This document shows, piece after piece, positions 1-11,931 of a stretch of DNA of 64,000 bases. How positions within the stretch are numbered: position 1 is the stretch's first letter; each line of letters begins with the position of its first letter. This DNA comes from Zygaena filipendulae (Eukaryota; Arthropoda; Insecta; Lepidoptera; Zygaenidae), in contig OU015677.1 in assembly GCA_907165275.2 (NCBI GenBank), positions 3,906,001 to 3,970,000 on the forward strand, given 5' to 3'. Below the pieces are notes generated by a model that saw only the letters and a program-made list of their open reading frames with translations, searched no databases and had not been told where the DNA came from. The position numbers were made by a program, and so were the translations under genes.

Positions 1-80
1 TAACGTATATGCAAAGTTTCATGATGATCGGTTGAGCCGTCTAGGCGTGAAAGCTACATGTCCATAGCAAAAGTAATCCT
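1..80 (-). repeat. Helitron-like fragment (5' part)
   Basis: The stretch reads like the middle of the window's common Helitron-like element in reverse orientation: a 'catgatgatcggttgagccgt' type segment followed by 'gcgtgaaagc'. It is cut by the window edge. Confidence 0.6.
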
Positions 81-90
81 AGGTAACAAT

Positions 91-406
91 AGGCATGTTA
101 ACTAATTTTTATTTTTTAGTCCGTCTTGTAGATTATTAAAAAATATTGGACACGTATTTTTTCTTTTTTTACGTAAACAAAAAATAAGGGCGATGTATTG
201 AGTTGAAATTTGGCGTGATGTCACTATTCTGACAGTTTGTATGGCGGTTTTAGCGGTTAGTGACGTCACGACCCCCTCACTTTAATGCGCTTTATCTCTG
301 TATATTTTAATTTATTTGAAAAAGCAAAAAATACGTGTCTATTGTTTTTTTATTTTCTAACTGACGGACTAATTAGAATTTTGATTTTCAAAAGTAGTCC
401 ACATCC
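91..406 (+). mobile_element. MITE family B copy (about 315 bp)
   Basis: The ends are imperfect inverted repeats. The left side has ACTAATTTTT then TAGTCCGTCTTGTAG; the right side has GACGGACTAATTAG and ends AGTCCACATCC. Inside are paired TGACGTCA-like sites and a GACACGTATTTTTT motif near each end. Other copies lie at 12495, 18424, 18992, 37722 and 43560. No coding capacity. Confidence 0.75.
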
Positions 407-1196
407 TCATTCTTTCATTCATGGCCGCTATTTTATAACTAAAATCTATATACATAAATTAAATATACATATTTTGCTAAAATCGATACGACATTAATTT
501 ATCCCATGGTGTAAATACTCGGATCATGGGAACCACCAGCCGAGGCTGCCAGCCGTCCCCATACGACGACGGGGCCCATGTATTATGCAGTCGTCTCGCT
601 CTTTGCTACCGTCATTACCTGGCAACACTCTAAATAGAGGTAATAATACTCTAATAATACTTTATCTATAATATAACATTACCTATAGTACATTTGAAGT
701 CAAAATTGAAAGAGGCTATGTCGAAAAATCATTGAGCGTATTAAAATTAAGTGAAAATTTATTATAATTTACAGAAGAACGAGAATTATAGTATATAAAA
801 AGGCAAAGTATGTAAGTTTGTATGTCAGGGCTAAACTGTAAAATCGGTCCAGCCGTTCCAGAGATTAGCCGGAACAAAAAGACAAACAGAGAGAAAAATA
901 AAAAAAACATGGATTTTTTTAATGTAAGCAAGATGCCTACCGTATACTTTCATGTTATGCATTTAGTGAAAAGCTGTTAATTTGAAATTACAAACAGACA
1001 CTGCAATTTTATATCATATATGTATGTACCTATAGATGTATATATACGAAAGGAGGGCGCTGGTGGACAACTTACTACTCTATACATATACGATTAAAAT
1101 AACACACATTTATAGCTGTCGTATTACCTGTAATTATAACTGAGGATCGTTTGTTATTTAAAGAACAAAACTCAAATATCATATTTTATTCTACTA
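407..1196. other. Intergenic, no gene seen
   Basis: AT-rich sequence with a short GC-richer patch around 525-600. A Helitron-internal scrap lies near 827-893 (aatcggtccagccgttcc). No ORF here has protein-like composition. Confidence 0.5.
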
Positions 1197-1422
1197 CTAC
1201 CTGTGCCCCGCGGTTTCACCCGCGGTAATTTCGGAGTTCCCGCGGGAATTCCAGGATAAAAATTATGTCCCTGTGTCCTTCTCTGTACCCCTGACAACGT
1301 GCATGCCAAATTTCATCCAAATCCGTTCAGCCGTTTTTGCGTGATTGAGTAACAAACATCCAAACATCCAAATATCTAAACATCCAAACATCCACACTTT
1401 AGCATTTATAATATTAGTAGGA
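1197..1422 (-). mobile_element. Helitron-like element, non-autonomous
   Basis: Read on the minus strand it starts TCCTACTAATATTATAAATG and ends with the CCGCGGGTGAAACCGCGG hairpin next to its 3' end. A short AAACATCC tandem lies inside. This is the most typical copy type in the window. No coding capacity. Confidence 0.75.
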
Positions 1423-1504
1423 TTAATAGACCACAGTGGGCTCCAATCTGTGTATACTATGGTTGCCTCCCGTACTATATTAGTATCGTACTTTATTTCA
1501 GCCA

Positions 1505-1766
1505 ATCTAATATATATAAATCACGTGTCACGTTGTTTGTCCGCGATGGACTCCGAAACTACTGAACGGATTTTGATAAAATTTTGTAACCATTCATAAA
1601 ATGGTCCAACTTAAAAGATAGGATAGTTTTTATCCCGGAATTCCCGCGGGAACTCCGGAATTATTGCGGCAACAGCTAATCACTGTAAACTACTGGCAGG
1701 GGTACAAAGAAGAACATAGAGCACTTTTTGAAACTAACGCGGGTGAAACCGCGGGGCACAGATAGT
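1505..1766 (+). mobile_element. Helitron-like element, CACGTGTCACG subfamily
   Basis: The 5' part differs from the common type (tataaatcacgtgtcacg, then tccgcgatggactccgaaac). The 3' part carries the shared CCCGCGGGAACTCC segment and the GTGAAACCGCGGGGCACAG end. Close relatives lie at 5533-5963. Confidence 0.7.
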
Positions 1767-2230
1767 AGTAAATAAATTAAATAAAAGCAGATACATACAT
1801 AATATACCAAATACATACACACCGATACCTCTTCGGTCCGATTGAATTCTCACCGTGTAGGTAGTTGTTTCCCGCGGTAATGCCCGCGAGAATTTCAGAA
1901 CTCTCGTCCACGGGAACTCTAAAACATGTACAAAATTTCATTGAAATCGGTTTGGTCATTGGTTGCGGCGCGGAAAAATATCGTTATAGGTAACACGAGA
2001 ATTTTATACCATACTAGCGGTCCCGCGCGGTTTCACCCGCGGTAATTTCGAAGGCCCGCAGAATTGTTCCATACAAACTTTGCCCCCTGCTTCACTCCCT
2101 TAGGGGTGGAATTTCGGAAAATCCTTTCTTGTCCGATGCCTACGTCATACGAAGAACACACCCTCCAAGTTTCAGGCAGCTGGCTACACTGCAAGCGATG
2201 CCCATAGGAGCCTAGCTAGTTAATAGTGAG
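1767..2230 (-). repeat. Helitron-derived fragments
   Basis: Two degraded pieces. Around 1870-1970 is a damaged internal module. From 2013 a minus-oriented 3' end begins ACTAGCGGTCCCGCGCGG and then fades after about 150 bases. Confidence 0.5.
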
Positions 2231-2625
2231 GCCAGCTGCGATAACACGCAATGTCTGTTCACTGAGATTAGTCACTCGGCGAGTAGCTTGGAACTTGGCA
2301 ATAAGCGAAGCTCTTTGTGCTGTGGCTTTAACCTAAAGTACCTATATTTTCGTACGTTCAAAACAAAAGTATTGCAAAACTTAATACGTAGTTACTTCGA
2401 TATGGCAAAGTATTTTCATTTTCATGTTACAAATGTACTTATATGTAGGAATGTATGTAATTTTCTTCATGCAGTAAGTATTGGCACCTGTGTTTGCTTC
2501 GATATCGCTTCTCAACTTGTGTGATTTATTCCTAAGTACATACATACAATATGCAGAAAATATATGATAATATCCATAACACAGAAATAGTCACATTTGT
2601 CATATACAGTATGTTAATAAATATG
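2231..2625. other. Intergenic, no gene seen
   Basis: A 78-codon open frame at 2288-2524 has no recognisable motif, no splice context and no family resemblance. I treat it as chance. Confidence 0.4.
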
Positions 2626-2973
2626 CAACGTGTTAATGAATTAACTGAAAACCTGATACACCCCATTTAAAAAAATAAACAATAATATGATTAAAATTTA
2701 TTTTATGTCGAAAAAATATATACTTTAAAAGTTATTCAACATTAGTTTGGAGGTGACCTATCTACGAAATTCCAAGCGCTACGCCCGCGCCTACCGGTTT
2801 GAATTTTTTCGCTGCGGGCGGCGTACGCGCCAAATATTGTATTATAAATAATTTAGACATGGGCTAATAAAAATGAAAAAATATAACCTATATTAAATCA
2901 TAGTGCGATCGATTCGCTAGTTGATTCTGAGCAAACTACTTTCTAGTTTTCAGTTAATTCATTAACACGTTGT
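2626..2973 (+). mobile_element. MITE family D copy (about 350 bp)
   Basis: Terminal inverted repeats: CAACGTGTTAATGAATTAAC at the left, and its complement GTTAATTCATTAACACGTTG at the right. The interior has a conserved TCGATTCGCTAG stretch. A second copy at 54603-54917 is in the opposite orientation, and half a copy lies at 57127-57212. Confidence 0.8.
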
Positions 2974-3429
2974 ATAATATAAATACATATATAAATAAAT
3001 TAAGCTTTTGAACATTATCACATTGTGCAATATATTAAAGAAGGAGGTTGTTCAATAACCAAACCAAAATAAAGGAGAATGGGCGCTTCCGTCCCAAGTG
3101 TTGTAACAGTTCATGACATATTAAGCACACACACATGAAGCCATCTCACTTCTACGGTCGCCACTGGAAATCAGCGTCGTGGAACTTAGTGCCACGGCAT
3201 AATGCTGAGTGGTAGCCATTTTGGTACCACTATTCTAGTTTAAGACTCACGGTTGTACTTATTTTATCTTTATGGTATCAAATAAACTTTTTTCTATTCC
3301 ATTCTATTATGTAAAGAACTTTTTTTTTTATTACAGCAAGACTAAATCTCGTTATTGGGCATAGAAAAAAATATCTTTACCATTGTTCGTCGAGACAGGT
3401 ACCTATGTGATTTAATAAAACCATCATAT
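2974..3429. other. Intergenic, no gene seen
   Basis: AT-rich; no coding or structural signal recognised. Confidence 0.4.
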
Positions 3430-4073
3430 TTTGACTTGCTCTGTTTATTTAAACTGACATCTTAATCATCTCATCCGCGGGAATACCTGAACAAAAAGTA
3501 CCTTATGTCCTTCAGGATCACTGCAGCTTCCAATAAGTGAAATAATTTTCAAAATCGGTTCAGTCGTAGATCCAGCGATCACCCCCTAAAACCCCACAGA
3601 CTCACAATCTCCGGAGTTCCCGCGGGAATTCTGGGATAAAATTTCCTTACGTCACTCAGGGTCATTGAAACTTCCTATAAGTGAAAGAATTTTTAAAATC
3701 GGTTCAGTAGGTGATGAGATAGCTGTTCCCCCGTGGTTTTAATTCCCGCGGGAACTCCGAATTTCCCACGGGAATTCCGAAATAAAAGTACCCTTTGACA
3801 CTCAGGATCACTGTAGCTTACTATAAGTGAAAGATTTTTTTAAATCGGTTCAGTAGATCCAGAGATGGCTGTTCCCTCGTGGTTTTACCTGCGGGAAATT
3901 CGGAGTTCCCGCGGGAATTCCGGAATTAAAAATTACCATATGACACTCAAGATTATTGTAGCTTCCTATAAGTGAAAGAATTTTCAAAATCGGTTCAACA
4001 GATCCAGAGATTACCCCCTACAACGTCACAAACTCACAAACTTTTGCTCTTTATAATATTAGTCTATATAATA
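3430..4073 (-). repeat. Tandem array of a Helitron internal module
   Basis: About four copies of a unit near 125-150 bases. Each has a CCCGCGGGAATTCCGG-like segment, a 'cactcaggatcactg' segment, then 'aaaatcggttcagtagatcc'. The array ends with the usual TTTATAATATTAGT 5' end near 4050. Confidence 0.65.
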
Positions 4074-4297
4074 TTAACTATATGTAGTTTAATTGGTCCA
4101 TGATATTAGTATAGAAGAAATCAGCATCACCCTGTATACGGAGCGTTTAGCATAATAAATTACAGACGTTGCCAGCGCGCGATGAATTTAACGCGACTTC
4201 CACAAACTCAATTTCCTGAAGGAAAGGTAACGCAGCCTCATTGCTCGTTCACCACAGACGTGGAAGCAAAGACAGACACCGTTATATGTATTTGTAA

Positions 4298-4380
4298 AAT
4301 GGGCATGTTGACAATTTTTTTTTTAGTCCGCCTTGTAGATTGATAAAAAATATTGGACACACACAAAATTTTCTTATCTT
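4298..4380 (+). repeat. MITE family B fragment (left end only)
   Basis: It keeps GGGCATGTTGACAATTTT and TAGTCCGCCTTGTAG, then AATATTGGACAC, after which similarity stops. 4074-4297 and 4381-4727 hold nothing I recognise. Confidence 0.6.
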
Positions 4381-4727
4381 TCCATTTCTAGATGTATTTG
4401 TATACGGCAACACTCGCCGAATCACTGCACTATTTCAAAATGGTAACTTTTATATCAGTATCTCTTAGATTTATACAAAAATCGGACAAGACTAACAAAT
4501 AACATCAATTCGACCTAAGTCTAGACTGTTGAAAGCACTATTTCTAGTCCGACGATAAAAGTAAGCCGTGATATATTTTTCTGGAACACCTAAGATATCA
4601 AACGACCGGGGATTCTATAGAGTTATAGCATTGATTTCAAGTAAATTCTCTATCTATGGTTGGGGTAAATTATTATAGGTCTGGGGTAGGATGTATTTTT
4701 AAAAAGGAATTTAATTTTTACCAATTG

Positions 4728-4946
4728 GTTAAGATAAGCAATAGTGTGTTAACTCACATTGGAGTCAGTGGATCGTGCTTAAAAATTATGACGCCATTTT
4801 GTACCAACATTTTTTTATGTTCAACATTTTGTTGGGAAGTATTGAAACGATTTAATGAGGTAAAAACATAATAAAAACACATTCTATAAAGCGTTCTTTA
4901 TTAATAAAATTGAGTGGGTTAACACTTTATTGCTAATCGGCGTTCA
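4728..4946 (+). mobile_element. MITE family A copy, degraded
   Basis: Left end GATAAGCAATAGTGTGTTAA and right end GTTAACACTTTATTGCTAAT match family A (see 8777-9021), but the outermost GGAC/GTCC bases are lost or changed. Confidence 0.7.
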
Positions 4947-5306
4947 ATTATAATTTTACGTCGATAATAGGTGTATAATTATTATAATGAGAAAATATTT
5001 TATTTTTTTCTATATTTATTTGTTCATACGTAATGAATGAACTCAAAAGCTACTTGACCGGATTCCCGCGGGAACTCCTGACTAACATAATATCACAGGA
5101 CAGCCCAAACCGCTAACTCTCGAACCTTAAAATGTGCCGCAAGGGTTTCTTATAGCGTCGGCATTCACTAAGAAAAGGTTTCCCAAAAATCATCCCCTAA
5201 AAGCAAGCAAAAGGGTAAAATGGATACTTTCACGTGGTCTTAATATGGTTAGGTTTCAAGTTGAATTCATAGAAATCACTTCGACGTTTGTTTTCATACA
5301 AATACT

Positions 5307-5512
5307 AGCAGTTCCCCGCGGTTTCACCTGCGTTAATTTCGGAGATTCCGTGGTTATTCCGGGATAGAAAGTATACCCTATGTCCTTCCTTGTATCCCTG
5401 ACAACGCGTACCTATATGTGAAATTTCATGATGATCCGTTGAGCCGTTGAGGCGTGAATGCGTAACAAACAAACAAACTCACTTATGCATATTATAATAA
5501 TAAGTAAGGATT
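5307..5512 (-). mobile_element. Helitron-like element
   Basis: Minus-oriented copy running from a 3' hairpin end (GTTCCCCGCGGTTTCACC on the plus strand) to a 5' end near 'attataataataagtaagga'. Confidence 0.7.
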
Positions 5513-5532
5513 TGAAATTCTTTTAGTTCTAC

Positions 5533-5963
5533 ATATCTCTTAATATATTATATAAATCACGTGTCACGTTGTTTGTCCGCGATGGACTCCGAAACTACTG
5601 AACAGATTTTGATAAAATTTTGTAACCATTTATAATATGGTCCAACTTAAAAGATGGGATAGTTTTTATCCCAGAATTCCCGCGGGAACTCCGAAATTAC
5701 CGCGGATGAAATCGCGGGGGACAGCTAGTCTAATATATATAAATCACGTGTCACGTTGTTTGTCCGCGATGGACTCCGAAACTACTGAACGGATTTTGAT
5801 AAAATTTTGCAACCATTTAGGTATAATATGGTTCAACTTAAAAGATAGGATAGTTTTTATCCCGAAATTCCCTCGGGAACTGAAGGACATAGAGTACTTT
5901 TTTCCCGCAACCTCCGCGGGAACTCCGAAATTACCGCGGATGAAATCGCGGGGGACAGCTAGT
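5533..5963 (+). mobile_element. Two head-to-tail Helitron-like elements
   Basis: Two copies of the CACGTGTCACG subfamily lie directly adjacent: 5533-5731 and 5732-5963. Each ends in GCGGGGGACAGCTAG. The second carries a small internal expansion. Confidence 0.75.
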
Positions 5964-6865
5964 TTATTTATAAAATTTACCAGCAGTAAATACATGAGTA
6001 CTATCTACCTACCAGCTTCCTATTATAAATAGCACTTAAGCTACGTGACAACTAATTACAGGCTAAAAACATGCTTAAAATTATGCTGAATATAGAGCGC
6101 AAAATTCTATTGTCAGTTCTTTTAAAATATTTTTTTTAAGTACTAAGCCTTCAAAACATGATACCGACGACTAATGAGGAGGTATACTTAGAAAATAGAC
6201 TAGCATACTGTTAGCAGCCCGGTGAAACTCCATACAAATGAACTAATTCATGTACTAGCCCACAAGTGAAGACGGCCGGCTTGTACGTAGCACGTACGTG
6301 CACGTGTTGTGCGTGTGTGTGCATCGTAGGGTTGACAGCGAGCTGACAGTTGACAAACAGCTGTCAGAGCTGTCAGTGACAATTATCAGATAGATTCTAC
6401 ATGTGTCAAACTTTCCTCGATCGTAACTTAGGTAGCATTCGCGGTGGGAGGCGAAGAGTGTCGCTTCTTTATATTATCTCTATTCTTTGCTGTTAGCCTA
6501 TTTTTCTAGTTTCCTAAACTGGAAAGTTGAGCTGGCAACCCCAGCACCACCCTGCCCTTCCCCCACCACTCAGCAAAGTAAACGGTGTGGTTAGGTCAGA
6601 TTATTTATAAATCTACATCGATCGTCGACCGGACCCAGTTCGCCGGTTCTAACAAATCATTTATTCCGTTAGTTAGTCAAGTCAAGTGAGCGGATGAACG
6701 TGCGCTTCGATCGCTCAAAATCCCATGGGCCTTGATCAGAGGATCGTCTGTTTTGGGCGGTCTAAACTCCAAAGCAAAATAAATACTGCTAACTCTGCTA
6801 ACTCAGCTCTCCATTTTCGTCTAACGCTGTTTCAACTTAGGATCGTAACTTAGGGGTTTAGTAAG
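5964..6865. other. Intergenic, locally GC-rich, no gene seen
   Basis: 6270-6400 contains a palindromic run around gcacgtacgtgcacgtg and several CTGTCAG/TGACAG words. It could be regulatory, but no core promoter or exon can be defined. Confidence 0.3.
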
Positions 6866-7425
6866 TCACACTAATTTCATGATTTTTTGACCCCTCCCCC
6901 CTCCTTTTCACAGTTGGTCACATTTGTGAGACCCCCCCCCCCCCCCTCCTTAGTGTGACGTCACACATTTTGCAATTTTTACATTTATAAGCCCCGTGGT
7001 TTCATCCGCGGCAATTTCGGAGTTCCCGCGGGAATTCCGGGATAAAAAGTACCCTATGTTCTTTTCTGTACCCCTGACAACGTGCATGCCAAATTTCATC
7101 CGAATCCGTTTAGCCATTTTTACGTGATTGAGTAACAAACAGCAAACATCCAAACATCTACACTTTCGCATTTATAATATTAGTAGGATTAAATTAAAAA
7201 CATCAGTTCCGACAAAACAATTAAAACCTTAGTTTGCCAACAATAGACAGATAAGAGTTGGAAATATTATTAAGTTTTTCGTTAATATTTCAAAAGCATT
7301 TAGCACTTAGGTGTACAAGATTTTAACATGTGACGTCACGAAACTCAGGACCCCTCCCACCCCCTGTCACACTATGTCACATTTCGTCGACCCCCTCCCT
7401 CCCCGTTAACGTGTGACGTAGGTAC
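6866..7425. repeat. TGACGTCA / poly-C repeat split by a Helitron
   Basis: Two related blocks, 6866-6968 and 7321-7425. Each has a run of C-rich CCCCTCCC sequence next to TGTGACGTCAC or GTGACGTCACG, and GTCACATTT words. They flank a minus-oriented Helitron-like element at about 6985-7192. The C homopolymer near 6931-6947 may be length-variable. Confidence 0.5.
6985..7192 (-). mobile_element. Helitron-like element
   Basis: Minus-oriented, with ATAATATTAGTAGGATT at its 5' end and GCCCCGTGGTTTCATCCGCGG at its 3' end (plus-strand view). Confidence 0.7.
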
Positions 7426-7529
7426 TTTATGGATGGTCTCTTACAAGCTATGCAAAGGTCCTTGGTCACTGTCAATTTGGGGCCCCTTTATGAAGGAAAA
7501 AATGTGAATTTATATGTGAAATTACAAAT

Positions 7530-7705
7530 CACAAGCGGTTCCCTGCGTCAATTTCGGTGTGTCGCGGGAATCCCGAGATAAAAAGTACCCTACGTTCTTT
7601 TCCGTACCCCTGACAATGTGTATGTAAAATTTCATAATGATCGGTCGAGTAGTAAAGGCATGAAAGCGTAACAAACAAATAAACTCACATTCACATTCAT
7701 GTAAG
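7530..7705 (-). repeat. Helitron-like fragment
   Basis: Degraded minus-oriented copy from GGTTCCCTGCGTCAATTTCGG to the 'gcgtaacaaacaaataaact' segment. The 5' terminus is lost. Confidence 0.6.
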
Positions 7706-8776
7706 GACAGTATTTTTTTTAATTTACGATTTAATTAATTAGATTAAGGAGTTAGTTTAGGAGTTTATTAAGGTAGGATAATATACTTTTAACTTTTTGA
7801 TTTTATTTTATTTTTATTTTATTTTCGTTTATTCAGGACAACAACAGCTACAAAAACATATAATAGATTTAGATTACAAGATTACACTAAGAGCCAATAA
7901 TAGTTACCCTTATATAAAGTTTAGAATTTCGCAGTACGTACACAAAACTATAACAATTTAGAAACTAGAACTTAAAAGTAAAAATAAAAGTAACAAAGTA
8001 AGGCTTTATGATCGGAAATCGGAACGGAATATATAAGTATATAGGTAAAAAGAAATACACATACATACACACACGAATACAAACATATACATATAATCAT
8101 ACAAATAAACATTAATATAAATACATACATAACTACATACATACATACATACTAATATATACATACATAACTACATACATACATTATAGACCATGTGTGA
8201 CGACACTCGGACCACGCATTTAACTTACTATACCTATAATTATGTTTAATATTTAATTATTTAATTTAATATTTAATTCAATTTATTTTATTATTATTTT
8301 ATCATCATTGTATGGGTATTTTGCCTGAAATAAATGAATTATTATCATTTTTATAACATTATAATATTACAATTTATAAATTTTAATAGCTATTCTTGTT
8401 CTAATTACACTAAAAAAATAGTCACAATTTTTTGTCTTCATTTTAGGGGCCCCGTCAAAGGCCCTGAATTTCATTCATGAGAACCGATTACATATACTTT
8501 ATTAAAGACAGTTATCAACAGTAACTCAAAGCAAACTCCACAGCATGCTCGTGATAATCTAAAATCTACGGTAAACATTAATCCACTTGTGATGAAAGTT
8601 GGTAATCAGGAAATATTTGTTGTAGTAATATTTTATGGTAGCGTTGGCACTTTTACCCCATACCTTCCACTCGAGGTTCAATTCCAAATGTGGTTAGTTA
8701 GCAAATAACTTCCCAATTTTACATAACCTATGCCTAAGAGTTTTCGATTAAGTTCTAATTCTATGTAGGCATGTAT
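7706..8776. other. AT-rich intergenic with CATA microsatellite and LINE-like tail
   Basis: 8040-8190 is rich in ACATACATAC repeats. 8290-8345 ends TTTTGCCTGAAATAAATG, which resembles the 3' tail of lepidopteran LINEs. No ORF supported. Confidence 0.4.
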
Positions 8777-9021
8777 GGACAAAGATAAGCATTAGTGTGT
8801 TAACCCACACTGGAGAAATTTTGAAAAATTTAAAGAAATTAAAGTTTTAAAATTATAGCGCCATTTTGTGTCAACATTTTTTATGGGCAATATTTAGTTG
8901 CATATTTAAACAATGTAATGAGGTAAATACATAATTAAAAAACGTTCCCTGCCTCTCAATAAATCGTTCTTAATCAATAACTTCATTTTGTGGGTTAACA
9001 TGTTAATGCTTATCTGCGTCC
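8777..9021 (+). mobile_element. MITE family A copy with GTAT target duplication
   Basis: Terminal inverted repeats begin GGAC..AGATAAGC and end GCTTATCTGCGTCC, and both continue through TTAACCCACA / TGTGGGTTAA. GTAT lies directly on both sides, consistent with a 4-base target duplication. About 245 bp, no ORF. Confidence 0.8.
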
Positions 9022-9110
9022 GTATGTTTATTTATGTATTGTTTTTGTCATGAATAAAATAGAGGCGTGTGAACCAAATGTTAAAATAATTAAGCAATTA
9101 TTATTTTAAT

Positions 9111-9323
9111 CCCTACTAATATTATAAATGCGAAAGTTACTCTGTCTGTCGGTCTGTCTGTCTGTCTGTTACGTTTTTAAGCCTTGACGGCTCAACCGAT
9201 CATCATGAAATTTTGCATACACACTGTCAGGGGTACAGAGAAGGACACAGCGCAGTTTTTGTCCCGGAATTCCCGCGGGAACTCCGAAATTAACACGGGT
9301 AAAACCGCCGGGAACAGCTAGTA
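9111..9323 (+). mobile_element. Helitron-like element
   Basis: Plus-oriented: 5' end TCCCTACTAATATTATAAAT, a CTGT tandem, the 'caaccgatcatcatgaaat' core, then an imperfect hairpin and GGAACAGCTAG. Confidence 0.8.
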
Positions 9324-9521
9324 GTAACTATAATAATAATAGTAATTATAATAATAAATATATACATATAGACTGATTATATGCCCGATTCATCAATGCA
9401 GCTTCAAGATAGTACAGGTTCTAGTAGGTAAATCCAGTCGGTGAAGGAAAAAACTTAAAACTCTTGTAATCCAACGCAAAAATCAAAGAAAAAAAAACCC
9501 GAGTTTTAACTGGACATAGAT

Positions 9522-9747
9522 GGACATAGATAAGCAATAGTGTGTTAACCCACATTGGAGAAATTTTGAGTAAATCGTGTTTTAAAAGTGGGAGCGCCAT
9601 TTTTATCAACATTTTTTATGTTCAATATTTAGTTACATATTTAAGCAATGTAATAAGGTAAACATACACTTTCCCTAACTCTCAATGAATCGTTCTGAAT
9701 CACTAACTTAATTTTGTGGGTTAACATGTTATTGTTTATCTGCGTCC
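9522..9747 (+). mobile_element. MITE family A copy
   Basis: Starts GGACATAGATAAGCAATAG and ends TTTATCTGCGTCC, with the conserved internal 'aatgtaataaggtaaa' segment. No clear 4-base duplication, so the flanks may have changed. Confidence 0.75.
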
Positions 9748-10525
9748 AACTGTGCGTATCGTTCGACGTAGCTACGCAATGAAAACTTTATTATGATTTT
9801 GTCTTTTTAAGTTTTTTCGAGTCAAAATGGCGTGGGTATGTTGGTATGTTTTTTGTATTTTTATTCATTCTTTGGTTAACATCAGCGGTTTAAATACTAA
9901 AGAAGAAAAAATGCTTTTTTTTAAATTTATTTAAAGGGCTTTGTCGCTAAGAAAAAATGCTTCGTGCGGAATCGCGCCCTTACTAGGTCGTTGACATCAT
10001 ATAGGGGTTGATTAGGAAGGTTGAATGAGTGCAGTCACACATTGCCTACGCAGGCTACGAATGCACGAAGAGCTAGTATTTTCATCTACGTAGGTAGAAC
10101 CTACTCCCTGTGGCTGATTTCATTACCTATTTTTTTTCGCTTCGTGTTTCAATCTTGACAAATATATTTTTTTTTTTAAACGGCCTATGTTACGGAAGGT
10201 GTTTTGAATTTGGAACGTTATTTTAAAAATTAAGCCTTTTGTTTAGTTTTGACGTGTTGTTCTTGAATAAAATATCTCCAACTAGCTGCATTGAATTTCT
10301 TTAAGGTACCAAAACTTAACCCCTTAATTATACACAGTTTTATAGTTTTTAACATCTGGCGACCGTGAAAATAGAATGGGGACGTAAATTGAAGAGCGTT
10401 CGGTGCAGTGGAAGCTGTCTTCAATGGAAGCAAATAAGTTGGAAGAATTCATCAACCGGAAACCTCCTTTATATCTTTATATCTTTCTCTTTACACTTAT
10501 ACCACTCGCACGTTATATCCTACTG
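9748..10525. other. Intergenic, no gene seen
   Basis: Short open frames at 10230-10585 overlap on both strands and have no recognisable product. Nothing else stands out. Confidence 0.4.
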
Positions 10526-10744
10526 GCTGTGCCTCGCGGTTTCACCCGCGTTAGTTTCAGAGTTCCCGCGGGAATTCCGGGATAAAAAGTACCCTATGTG
10601 TTAATCTGATGTATAAGCTATTTTATTGTAAAGTTTCATTTAAATTCATCCAGTAGTTTTTGCGTGAAAGAGTAACAAACATCCATCCATCCATCCATCC
10701 ATCCATACATCTTATAAACTTTCGCGTTTATAATATTAGTAGGA
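10526..10744 (-). mobile_element. Helitron-like element with CATC tandem
   Basis: Minus-oriented copy. A CATC microsatellite of about six units sits where other copies have AAACATCC repeats, near the 5' end. Confidence 0.75.
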
Positions 10745-11059
10745 TAGATGTATGTAGTTGTCTATTTTTCGTTTGATCGATTTTCAATTCACGACGATGC
10801 TAAAGAAGTTTTCACATAAGAAAAAAAAAAAGAACAAATTTATATTGTGCCAGCTTTACTCGTCTCAATGGACCGTCCACTTTTGGTGTCGGAATCCCAC
10901 ACCTACCGAGCTACGTGCGCCACGAGACGCCGTTTCCAGCTGGGTGCGCACTGCGCACTCCCCGGCAGCCCGGCCCTGCCTTGGCATCCATCCGGCTGCA
11001 CAACTGACGCGGAGGCGAGCGCGGCGCAAGGGACACGCGGTAGCGGGATCCAATCCTCA
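10745..11059. other. GC-rich island, function unknown
   Basis: 10890-11050 is unusually GC-rich for the window, with words such as GCGCACTGCGCAC and GGCGAGCGCGGCGC. Open frames on both strands here follow from the composition. It could be a promoter-type CpG patch or transposon-derived. Confidence 0.3.
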
Positions 11060-11236
11060 TATTTTTATGTAAATGCGAATGTCATTTTGTTTGTTACGCT
11101 TTCACGCCTTAGCGGTTCAAGCGATCATCATAAAATTTTGCATGCACGGTGTCAGGGGTACAGAGATAATATGATACTTTATATTTCGGAGTTCTCGCGG
11201 GAATTACATGAGTAAAACCTCAGCGATCAGCTAGTC
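11060..11236 (+). mobile_element. Helitron-like element, degraded
   Basis: Plus-oriented, with the 'tacgctttcacgcc' and 'aaattttgcatgcac' core, and a damaged hairpin before GATCAGCTAG. Confidence 0.65.
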
Positions 11237-11708
11237 TACATAATATATTAATAGAAGGATATAGAATAAGAAAAGTTTAGATCTTTTGTACACGAATGTT
11301 TTTTTTTTCTTTGATTATAAAATTTACTAACTACTTAACCGATTTTTAATATTCTTTCCCTTTTAGGAAGTGACATAGGATACTTTTATCCCAGAATTCC
11401 GGGATAAAAACAGCTTAATGAATGTAATTCGTTTAGTGTAATAAAGTAAATAAACAAAAATTTCCAATTACGTAGTTTTTAAGTTTGCCGCCTCCGCCTG
11501 TCATCTCGCTACCGCTTATGACTTCCGACACGAAGTCGTTTGCCGGTGTGGTGTAAATGATTTTCTATTTCACTTGACATCACGACGGCTGACTGGAGTA
11601 ACTAGCTACTATTTAACAGCTGAATTGAGATAGCGCTAATCTATCTGACGGATAATTATTTTATAGCTACACTACAGGAGGACTGGTCCATCTTTAATAT
11701 ATTTATTT

Positions 11709-11918
11709 ACTAGCCGTTCCCTGCGGTTTCACCTGCATTAATTTCGGTTTTTCCGCGGGAAATCCGGGATAAGAGTACCGTAAGTATCTCCTCCGCCGTA
11801 CCCCTGACAACGTGTATGCAAAATTTCATAATAATCGGTCGAGCCGTTAAGAGGTGAAAGCGTCACAGACAGACAGATGGAGTTACTTTCGCATTTATCA
11901 TATTAATAGGGATAATAG
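11709..11918 (-). mobile_element. Helitron-like element
   Basis: Minus-oriented copy beginning CTAGCCGTTCCCTGCGG on the plus strand and ending near CATATTAATAGGGAT. Confidence 0.7.
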
Positions 11919-11931
11919 TAGGGATAGGGAC

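Noticed and set aside
10847..11215. 122-codon ORF in a GC-rich patch
   Set aside because: It runs into a Helitron-like element and is overlapped by an open frame on the other strand; composition explains it.
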